A stretch of 27,551 nucleotides of DNA from Desulfovermiculus sp041686195 (lineage in GTDB: Bacteria > Desulfobacterota > Desulfovibrionia > Desulfovibrionales > Desulfothermaceae). Below, piece after piece: positions 21,307-27,551 of the stretch. The first letter of the stretch is position 1. Every line of letters starts with the position of its first letter. The translations under genes and the position numbers were made by a program. Under the pieces are notes generated by a model. That model searched no databases. It saw only the letters and a program-made list of their open reading frames with translations, and was not told the DNA's origin. The stretch spans positions 1-27,551 of the forward strand of contig JAWLEI010000031.1 of assembly GCA_041686195.1 (NCBI GenBank), given 5' to 3'.

Positions 21307-22821
21307 ATGTCATCTAAGCTTCTCTGGAATCGTATCCGGCAATGGCCCCTGTCCAGACAGTTGAGTCTCCTTGCTGTTGCCCTGTTATCTCTGGCTGCCT
21401 TTGCCTATCTCATCCTGCAAGTCCGGGTGGCCGACTATCAGCTCTTGTATGCCGATCTGACCCAAAAGGAAGCCTCCTCGGTCATGACCTGGCTGGAAGA
21501 CAACAATATCCCTTATGAGCTGCGGGATGAAGGCCAAGCCATCTATGTTCCAGCCGATCAGGTGTATAAGCTTCGGCTGGACCTTGCGGGTGAAGGGTTG
21601 CCTAAAGGGCAGGGAGTAGGATTTGAGGTTTTTGACAAGCAACGGTTCGGGGTAACCAAGTTTACTCAACAAGTAAATTATCAACGGGCTCTGCAAGGGG
21701 AATTGGCCAGGAGTGTGGCCAGTCTGAGCGCAGTCAAAAGCGCCAGGGTGCACCTGGTCATTCCGGAAAAGAGGGTTCTCCAGGAAATGCAGGAAGAACC
21801 AAAGGCCTCGGTTGTGGTCAACATGGATGGAGGAGGGTTGCTCAGTCAAAGCCAGGTCAGTGGTGTTGTGCATCTCGTCGCTGGAAGTGTTCAGGGTCTG
21901 GAACCGGACCAGGTCACTTTGGTCACTGGCAAAGGACGGGTCCTGCATGGGGAGGAAACGGAAAACGAGGGTTCGAGCCTGTCTCCACAAAAAATGGAGT
22001 ACAGACAGCAAGTAGAATCAACACTGGAAGACCGGGCCGGGGCCCTGTTGACCAAGGTCTTTGGAGACCAGAATGCCATGGTCCGAGTCACTGCAGATAT
22101 CGATTTTACAGAAAAAGATACAACAGAGGAGATTTTCGATCCTGACAGCCTGGTTCCCAGGAGTGAAAAAAGCACTGATAAGTCCCGGGGGCTGCAAACG
22201 GCTGGAGGCATTCCAGGAGCAGACTCCAATCTGGATATGGAAGAAGAAGGTGAGGGAAATGCCCAGCCCAGCCAGGAAGCAAGCGAAACCGTCAATTATG
22301 AAATCAACAGAACAGTAAACCGTATTACCAGTGGAATGGGCGATATTCAGAGGCTTTCTGTGGCTGTTCTGTTGTCGGAACAGTTCCTCTCAGCTCAAGA
22401 CGGGGGTGGAGGTGCTCAAGAACTCACCCAATCCGTGCAGCGACTCGTATCCAGTGCTTTGGGACTCAGGCAAGAGAGAGGAGACCAGATTGAGGTCGTA
22501 TCCATGCCGATCAGCGTTGCTGAAGCTGAGGAGATGGGGGTGACCGAGGAATCTCCAACCTCCTATATACCTCTGATCAAGTATGCGGTCATAGGGCTTG
22601 GATTCATTCTGATCTATTTTTTCCTGGTCAGACCAATTATCAAGACATTACGGGGCGAACAGAGTGAGCCCTACAAGACAGTGGAAGAGCTGGAATCTGA
22701 ATACAATTATGAGCTTGAAGAAAGACGCAAGCAGGATCCAACAGAGCAGCTCAAAAAGGAAATCGCCCGCTCGGAGGTCACTCCGGCCCAAATCGTGAAG
22801 ACCTGGTTAAAGGAAAAATAG
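21307..22821 (+). CDS. fliF: Flagellar MS-ring protein FliF
   Basis: FliF forms the inner-membrane MS ring that carries the rotor and houses the export gate. The 504-residue product has a first membrane helix (about 20-41, LSLLAVALLSLAAFAYLILQV). The YscJ/FliF ring-building motifs follow, with YADLTQKEASSVMTWLEDNNIPYEL and RARVHLVIPE-like KSARVHLVIPEKRV. A low-complexity acidic loop (about 265-325) comes next, then a second membrane helix (about 420-442, YAVIGLGFILIYFFLV). The cytoplasmic tail ends PAQIVKTWLKEK, the FliG-binding segment. ATG follows GAGGG. It is the first gene of the operon; flgB, flgC and fliE, often upstream in relatives, are absent here. Confidence 0.95.
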   Translation: MSSKLLWNRIRQWPLSRQLSLLAVALLSLAAFAYLILQVRVADYQLLYADLTQKEASSVMTWLEDNNIPYELRDEGQAIYVPADQVYKLRLDLAGEGLPKGQGVGFEVFDKQRFGVTKFTQQVNYQRALQGELARSVASLSAVKSARVHLVIPEKRVLQEMQEEPKASVVVNMDGGGLLSQSQVSGVVHLVAGSVQGLEPDQVTLVTGKGRVLHGEETENEGSSLSPQKMEYRQQVESTLEDRAGALLTKVFGDQNAMVRVTADIDFTEKDTTEEIFDPDSLVPRSEKSTDKSRGLQTAGGIPGADSNLDMEEEGEGNAQPSQEASETVNYEINRTVNRITSGMGDIQRLSVAVLLSEQFLSAQDGGGGAQELTQSVQRLVSSALGLRQERGDQIEVVSMPISVAEAEEMGVTEESPTSYIPLIKYAVIGLGFILIYFFLVRPIIKTLRGEQSEPYKTVEELESEYNYELEERRKQDPTEQLKKEIARSEVTPAQIVKTWLKEK

Positions 22822-22840
22822 ATGATGAGGCGTATTGGGT

Positions 22841-23866
22841 ATGGCCAGAAAAATTAATCGAGATTTCGATAGATTGGCGGGAACAGAAAAGGCAGCTGTT
22901 CTGCTATTGTGTTTGGGAGAAAAGACAACAGCAGAGGTGTTCAAAGAGCTGACCGACAATGAGGTTCGCATGATCAGCCGGGCCATGATGCAGGTCGATC
23001 ATGTGCCCGCTTCAATGGCTCAAAAGGTGCTGGATCGCTACAAGGAAGCCCAGCAGGAATACGCGGGATTTTTTATCAACGGAGGGGAATTTACCCAAAA
23101 AGCCATATACGCCACAGGCGACCCGGACAGAGTCGACAGCTTGATGGAAGATATCGTCTTTGGCAACGAGGACCGGCCCCTGGAAACAATCGCCATGATG
23201 GAGCCGGGGACAATAGCTGGCTTGCTGCAGAACGAACATCCCCAAACCATTGCTCTGATCCTCTCCACCCAAAAGGCTGATCAGACCGGACGCATCCTTC
23301 CCCATTTTTCCGAGGAACTCAAGTCAGAGGTTATCTATCGCATTGGTAAAATCGACAAAGTCTCACCTGAAGTCCTGAGTAAGATCGAAGAGGCCCTGCA
23401 GCGAGAAATCGGAGGGGTTGTCAATCAGGAGCAACAGCAGGTTGGTGGGGTGGACAAAGTGGTCGAAATTTTGACTCAGATGGAAAAAGGTCTCGATTAC
23501 AAGATACTGGAGAGGATTGAAGATCAAGATCCGGAAATGGCTGAAGAGATCCGGAAGAAGATGTTTACCTTTGACGATCTGGTACACATAGATAACCGGG
23601 GCATGCAGCTTATCCTGCGCGAGGTGCGTAATGAAACCCTGACCCTGGCCTTAAAGACCGCCTCATCCAAGGTCCAGGAAAAAATCTTCGCCAATATCAG
23701 CGAACGAGCCAAAACCATGATCAAAGAAGACTTGGAAACCCTGGGGCCTGTCCGGCTTACGGATGTGGAGACCGCGCAGCAGGGCATAGTGCAGCTCGCT
23801 CTGCGCCTGGAGGAAGATGGAAAAGTGGTCATTCCCGGTCGAGGAGGAGATGAAATCCTTGTCTAG
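22841..23866 (+). CDS. fliG: Flagellar motor switch protein FliG
   Basis: FliG sits on the MS ring, receives torque from the stator and couples to FliM. The 341-residue product shows the N-terminal FliF-binding domain (LAGTEKAAVLLLCLGEKTTAEVFKEL), the EHPQ motif (LLQNEHPQTIALILS, about 125-140), the middle/C-terminal hinge, and the torque helix region MFTFDDLVHIDNRGMQLILREV. It ends in the usual GEDEIVV-like GGDEILV. Two starts are possible: ATG 22841, with GAGG 10 bases upstream, or TTG 22835, with GAGG 4 bases upstream. I give the ATG. It begins 19 bases after fliF, and its end overlaps fliH by 17 bases. Confidence 0.95.
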   Translation: MARKINRDFDRLAGTEKAAVLLLCLGEKTTAEVFKELTDNEVRMISRAMMQVDHVPASMAQKVLDRYKEAQQEYAGFFINGGEFTQKAIYATGDPDRVDSLMEDIVFGNEDRPLETIAMMEPGTIAGLLQNEHPQTIALILSTQKADQTGRILPHFSEELKSEVIYRIGKIDKVSPEVLSKIEEALQREIGGVVNQEQQQVGGVDKVVEILTQMEKGLDYKILERIEDQDPEMAEEIRKKMFTFDDLVHIDNRGMQLILREVRNETLTLALKTASSKVQEKIFANISERAKTMIKEDLETLGPVRLTDVETAQQGIVQLALRLEEDGKVVIPGRGGDEILV

Positions 23867-24608
23867 AATCTTGCGCGGACACCTTTGTGAGCTGGAACTA
23901 ATCCAGTTTCGAGATTTAGAAAGCATCCCCGACTCTCCGGAGGATAATTTTACCGTGTTTGACTATCTTTCTGTCAAAAAACCGACAGAAGAAAACTCCA
24001 GGCCGGAACCTGAAGACCTGTCCAGACCAAAACAAAGCTCCAGGCCAAACAAAGATATGAGCCAGCCTGCACCTGAACATGAAAAGTCTGTCCAGCCAGA
24101 AGTGGATGTCGAATCCATCCGGGCTGAAGCCTATGCCCAGGGAGAGGCTGATGGTCGGCAAAAGATGCACCACGAGCTGGACACAGCCTTGAATTCCTTT
24201 TCTCTGGCCGCAAAAGAGCTCAACAACTTGCGAACTGAGATGATGAAAGGACAAGGCAATGATCTGGTCCGTTTGGCCATGGTTGTGGCTGAACAGGTGA
24301 TAAGCACCGAACTGACCCTCAACGAGGATATGATCATCCCAATTGTAGATAAGGCCATTAAGTCAGCCGCTGAGGCCGACGAGTTTACCGTTCGAGTTCA
24401 TCCTGCAGATGCCCACACAATCCAGGAGAAGAGGCCGCTGTTGATAGCCGGAGTGAACTGTCTGCGCCAGATCCATGTGCACGAGGATGAGAGCATTACG
24501 CGCGGAGGGTGTGTCGTAGAGTCGAATAAAGGCCAGGTGGATGCCAGGCTGGAAAGCAAACTTTCTGAAATTCAAAGACAACTCCTAAGGGCAGTGCAAG
24601 CAAAATGA
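23850..24608 (+). CDS. fliH: Flagellar export apparatus protein FliH
   Basis: FliH dimerises and regulates the export ATPase FliI, linking it to FliN. The 252-residue product has a Pro/Ser/Glu-rich variable N-terminus (to about 95). It then has the helical core AEAYAQGEADGRQKMHHELDT and a C-terminal domain with LVRLAMVVAEQVISTEL, VRVHPADAH, and ITRGGCVVESNKGQVDARLESKL, typical of FliH/HrpE. ATG 23850 lies within the last codons of fliG, directly behind a GAGGAGG run. The frame is open further upstream (from 23817) but that part lies in fliG. Its TGA overlaps the fliI ATG by four bases. Confidence 0.9.
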   Translation: MKSLSRILRGHLCELELIQFRDLESIPDSPEDNFTVFDYLSVKKPTEENSRPEPEDLSRPKQSSRPNKDMSQPAPEHEKSVQPEVDVESIRAEAYAQGEADGRQKMHHELDTALNSFSLAAKELNNLRTEMMKGQGNDLVRLAMVVAEQVISTELTLNEDMIIPIVDKAIKSAAEADEFTVRVHPADAHTIQEKRPLLIAGVNCLRQIHVHEDESITRGGCVVESNKGQVDARLESKLSEIQRQLLRAVQAK

Positions 24609-25912
24609 TGGATTCTTTACTTGATTGTGCTCGCAGCGTTGATCCGGTCCGAACCTGCGGCAAAGTAACCAACATCATCGGCATGCTCGTACAGGGATAT
24701 TGTCCCCGGGTATCAGTGGGCTCTATGTGCGAGATCTGGCCGGAAGTCGGGCAGGACCCGATATTGGCCGAGGTGGTCGGTTTTCGCGATTCCATGGCCT
24801 TGCTTATGCCTCTGGGAGAATTGCAGGGCCTGGCCCCGGGAAATTTGATCAGGTTGCGGGATCCGGACGCCCGGCTGTCTGTGAGCTCACAAATGTTGGG
24901 GCGTATTTTGGATGCCATGGGCCGGCCTATTGATAATGGTCCAGCTTTGCCCCTGACAGAGGAACGGTCAATATACACCTTGCCTCCGGGCCCCATGGAC
25001 AGGCAGCGGATCGATGTTCCTCTGGATTTGGGAGTGCGCAGCATCAACGGGCTCCTCACCTGCGGAATGGGTCAACGCCTGGCAATAATGGCTGGTTCCG
25101 GGGTGGGGAAAAGCACTTTGCTGGGTATGATGGCCAGAAACGCCGAGGTCCCGATAAACGTCATCGCCCTTATCGGAGAGCGGGGCAGAGAGGTCCGCGA
25201 GTTCATCGAAAATGATCTGGGGCCAGAAGGCCTGGATCGATCGGTACTGGTCGTGGCCACATCGGACCAATCCCCTGTTTTGCGTATGCGCGGAGTATTC
25301 GTTGCCACAACTATAGCCGAGTACTTTGCCGATCTGGGCCATGACGTCCTGTTCATGATGGATTCAGTGACCAGGTTCGCCATGGCTGGACGGGAGATCG
25401 GACTGGCCGTGGGTGAACCGCCCACAACCAAAGGGTATCCTCCCTCGGTGTTTGCCCGGATGCCCAAGTTTTTGGAGCGGGCAGGCAATTATAAAGGCAA
25501 GGGGAGCATTACCGGGTTGTACACAGTCCTGGTAGAAGGGGACGATATGAACGAACCGGTATCAGACACCGTACGTTCCATCCTGGACGGGCATGTTGTT
25601 TTAACCCGAAAACTGGCCCACAAAAACCACTATCCGCCAATTGATGTCCTGCAATCCACCAGCCGGCTGATGAAAGAGATCGTGGGACCGGAACATATGG
25701 AGCTCAGTGAAAAAATCAAGGAAATCCTTGCTACATACGCCGAATCCGAAGATCTGGTGTCCATAGGGGCGTACACGCCGGGGGCCAATCCCAAGTTGGA
25801 TCATGCCCTGGATTGCCTGCCTGCAATACATCGTTTCTTGAGGCAGGACAAAGAGGAAAAGGTCTCCATTCAAGAGACATTACAGGACATGCAGCAAGTA
25901 TGTGCAGCTTAA
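24605..25912 (+). CDS. fliI: Flagellum-specific export ATPase FliI
   Basis: FliI is the F1-beta-like hexameric ATPase that promotes unfolding and loading of flagellar export substrates at the membrane. The 435-residue product carries Walker A GSGVGKST (about 164-171), IGERGREVREF, Walker B VLFMMDSVTRFAMAGREIGLAVGEPP, and the family segment KGYPPSVFARMPKFLERAG. The C-terminal domain has YPPIDVLQSTSRLM. The start overlaps the fliH stop (ATGA); a second ATG follows immediately, so the first residue is uncertain by one. fliJ follows after 26 bases. Confidence 0.97.
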   Translation: MMDSLLDCARSVDPVRTCGKVTNIIGMLVQGYCPRVSVGSMCEIWPEVGQDPILAEVVGFRDSMALLMPLGELQGLAPGNLIRLRDPDARLSVSSQMLGRILDAMGRPIDNGPALPLTEERSIYTLPPGPMDRQRIDVPLDLGVRSINGLLTCGMGQRLAIMAGSGVGKSTLLGMMARNAEVPINVIALIGERGREVREFIENDLGPEGLDRSVLVVATSDQSPVLRMRGVFVATTIAEYFADLGHDVLFMMDSVTRFAMAGREIGLAVGEPPTTKGYPPSVFARMPKFLERAGNYKGKGSITGLYTVLVEGDDMNEPVSDTVRSILDGHVVLTRKLAHKNHYPPIDVLQSTSRLMKEIVGPEHMELSEKIKEILATYAESEDLVSIGAYTPGANPKLDHALDCLPAIHRFLRQDKEEKVSIQETLQDMQQVCAA

Positions 25913-25938
25913 CATTTTTTCAAAACTAGGTTGTATTT

Positions 25939-26376
25939 ATGAAAGATTTCCCATTGCACTCAGTATTGGACTACAGAAAGAATCTCGAGGACAAAGCCCA
26001 GTTGGCCCTGAGTCAAGCCAGACAGGAGTATCAGAGGATTGATCAGAGAATCCGGGCGGAAAAAGAACGCTTGGCTGAAGTACGCCAGGCATTGGATAAG
26101 CGCCAGATTCAGGGAACTGATGCCATGACCCTTATGCTCCACCAGCAATACCTGGAGGCTGTTGGGCATAATCTGCAAAGACTGGAGCAGGAACTCCTGT
26201 GGGCGGATAAAAAAATCTGGGACAAAAAAAAGGCCCTGCATACAGCGTGTACCAACAAAAAAAAGCTGGAAAAGCTCAAAACAAGCCATGAACTGAAAGT
26301 TCAAGCGGAAAAGAACCGGGTGGAGACCGCACAACTGGACGAGGTTGCCGCTTCCAGGTGGGGGGGGAACTGGTAA
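25939..26376 (+). CDS. fliJ: Flagellar export protein FliJ
   Basis: FliJ is the coiled-coil stalk of the export ATPase, similar to the gamma subunit of F1, and escorts chaperones. The 145-residue product is almost entirely charged helix (VLDYRKNLEDKAQLALSQARQEYQRIDQRIRAEKERLAEV...) with the two-helix coiled-coil pattern and family length. Sequence identity in this family is low, so the assignment rests on composition, size and position directly after fliI. The ribosome-binding site is weak. The next gene's ATG follows its TAA directly. Confidence 0.85.
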   Translation: MKDFPLHSVLDYRKNLEDKAQLALSQARQEYQRIDQRIRAEKERLAEVRQALDKRQIQGTDAMTLMLHQQYLEAVGHNLQRLEQELLWADKKIWDKKKALHTACTNKKKLEKLKTSHELKVQAEKNRVETAQLDEVAASRWGGNW

Positions 26377-26940
26377 ATGGTCTCCCTTCGTTTGTCTCCG
26401 AGGATCTTCCGGATATGGGGCCCACACTTTATGCGAATTCTTTGTATTGCCTCGGCTTTAATCTTTCTTACCCTCTCGCCTGTGCATGGGCAGCCGGAAA
26501 AGCAGACCACAGAGGATTCAGATCCGCTGACCCTGGAGGAAAAACGGATTGTCGCCCTTTTGCGTAACAAGCTCTCAGACCTGGAAGCAAGAGAAGAGGA
26601 GGTCAGTTTGAGGGAAAAAGAATTAAAGATTCTGCACCGGGAGGTCGAAGATAAACTGAAGCAAATGCGTGAACTGCGCCAGGACCTGGAACAGACCCTG
26701 GGAGAGAAGCGCCGGGCCAAGAAGGCTCAAGTAAAGGAACTGAGTGGAATATACGAAAATATGAATGCAGCCCGGGCGGCTGCGGCCATGCTGTCTATGG
26801 ACCGGGAGTTGGCAATTGGTATTTTATCCAATATGCGCAGAAAGCTGGCCGGAGAAGTCTTGGATCAAATGCCCGGGGAAGATGCTGCGGAAATAAGTCG
26901 GGACTACAGTAACATGGGAGGTGGAGAACCGCCTCCGTAA
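26377..26940 (+). CDS. MotE family protein (MgtE-N-like, flagellar motility)
   Basis: The 187-residue product has one N-terminal hydrophobic segment (MRILCIASALIFLTLSPVHG). A long coiled coil follows (about 60-125, LRNKLSDLEAREEEVSLREKELKIL...). A small C-terminal domain, YENMNAARAAAAMLSMDRELAIGILSNMRRKLAGEVLDQM, is the MgtE-N-like fold of MotE proteins, which act with periplasmic motor components. It is therefore likely periplasmic, anchored or secreted. Starts at 26377 (directly after the fliJ stop, behind a G-rich run) and 26431 (first residue of the signal-like segment) are both possible. It sits between fliJ and fliK, a usual position for this family in deltaproteobacteria. Confidence 0.75.
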   Translation: MVSLRLSPRIFRIWGPHFMRILCIASALIFLTLSPVHGQPEKQTTEDSDPLTLEEKRIVALLRNKLSDLEAREEEVSLREKELKILHREVEDKLKQMRELRQDLEQTLGEKRRAKKAQVKELSGIYENMNAARAAAAMLSMDRELAIGILSNMRRKLAGEVLDQMPGEDAAEISRDYSNMGGGEPPP

Positions 26941-26954
26941 CCTGTGGACATACT

Positions 26955-27551
26955 ATGAGTCAACTTGCGTCGGTTATCATCCAGCCTGCAAGCACCTCCA
27001 AAGGCCTGCCCAAGACCTCCCGGTCTGGGCAGGGCCAATCCATGGCCGGTTCCTCATCCCCATTCGCCAGATTTCTGACCACTGCTGGAGAGTCCCCTTC
27101 TCAAGCATCATCATCTCAATCCGGTTCTGCTCAAGCAGATTCCCGCCCCTTAGGCCAGACCCCCACCCTGTCCGAGGCAGACCCAGCCGTCCAGGAGATG
27201 GTCCAGGGTTTGGCCAATTTGCTTCAGAAGAGGCCTCAAGCCGGACAGATGCTGCAGGAAGCAATGGAAACAGGTGATCTCAATGCCTCGTTCATGGGCC
27301 GACTGCTGGCGGCTTTGCAGCAGTCTGGGGCTGATGGAGCCCAAATGTCCAGCCTGCAGATGGCAGAGGCAACTGTAGATCAGAGGCAACAAAACCCAGA
27401 AGGTCCCAGCCAGGGCGATATCGCCGGGTCAGATCTCCTTTCCGCTCTACTCAGCCAGATGCAATTGCAAGGACAGGAAGCCCAGCCCGGAACTCAGTCC
27501 GTCGAGATATCCCGGCTTTTGGAGTCAGTTCAGGGGCAAGGCCAGGTGGGG
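26955..27551 (+). CDS. fliK: Flagellar hook-length control protein FliK, N-terminal part (cut by the window end)
   Basis: An open frame begins at ATG 26955, 14 bases after the MotE-like gene, and runs without a stop to the last base (199 codons). The product starts MSQLASVIIQPASTSKGLPK and is very rich in Gln, Ser, Pro, Ala and Gly. It has short helical patches (VQEMVQGLANLLQKR, FMGRLLAALQQSG, LLSALLSQMQLQG). This fits the low-complexity ruler-like N-terminus of FliK, which measures hook length during secretion. The diagnostic C-terminal Flg_hook domain lies outside the window, so the call rests on composition and operon position. Confidence 0.65.
   Translation, partial: MSQLASVIIQPASTSKGLPKTSRSGQGQSMAGSSSPFARFLTTAGESPSQASSSQSGSAQADSRPLGQTPTLSEADPAVQEMVQGLANLLQKRPQAGQMLQEAMETGDLNASFMGRLLAALQQSGADGAQMSSLQMAEATVDQRQQNPEGPSQGDIAGSDLLSALLSQMQLQGQEAQPGTQSVEISRLLESVQGQGQVG

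Noticed and set aside
21090..21317. 75-codon ORF before fliF
   Set aside because: It begins upstream of, and runs through, the sigma-54 promoter, overlaps the fliF start and has no coding character.

Overview
The window looks like chromosome of a motile, Gram-negative, anaerobic deltaproteobacterium, most likely a sulfate reducer of the Desulfovibrionales type. This is inferred from a tungsten aldehyde:ferredoxin oxidoreductase, an FeS-flavin enoate/dienoyl reductase, LptD (so an outer membrane with LPS), sigma-54 promoters and the gene order fliF-G-H-I-J-motE-fliK. No species is claimed.

Positions 1 to about 4950 are accessory DNA that ends against the 3' end of a tRNA-Arg(CCT) gene, the usual place for a tyrosine-recombinase element. 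The edge carries six copies of an 8-bp motif resembling integrase arm sites. Inside are small genes of unknown function: a coiled-coil protein, an orphan SEC-C motif fragment, a DUF4177-like protein, an AT-rich three-gene cassette (1891-3090) closed by an intrinsic terminator, a ribbon-helix-helix regulator overlapping an SprT-like zinc peptidase gene (3510-4230) behind a near-consensus promoter filled with three octamer repeats, and two small coupled genes. No integrase lies in the window; the left end of the element is outside it.

Positions 5022-12000 hold a FadH-like flavin/FeS reductase behind a NemR-like palindrome, then mutL and lptD on the minus strand. mutL is bracketed by inverted copies of a ~60-bp palindromic element. 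The lptD-mutL gap holds tandem hairpins, some with GGA in the loop on the minus strand.

Positions 12440-14290 hold a nitrogen module: a sigma-54 promoter, glnB (PII) and amtB. Positions 14494-19238 hold a small unknown protein, an FAD amine-oxidase-like enzyme, a deoxyhypusine-synthase-like enzyme and an aldehyde:ferredoxin oxidoreductase, the last two coupled by an ATGA overlap. Together they suggest an undescribed polyamine or amine route.

Positions 19320-27551 are flagellar: a FleQ/FlrA-like sigma-54 activator with a degenerate receiver domain, diverging from the fliF operon. The shared intergenic region holds a sequence matching the FleQ-box pattern and a well-spaced sigma-54 promoter, so regulator, binding site, promoter and target operon lie together. 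The window ends inside fliK.
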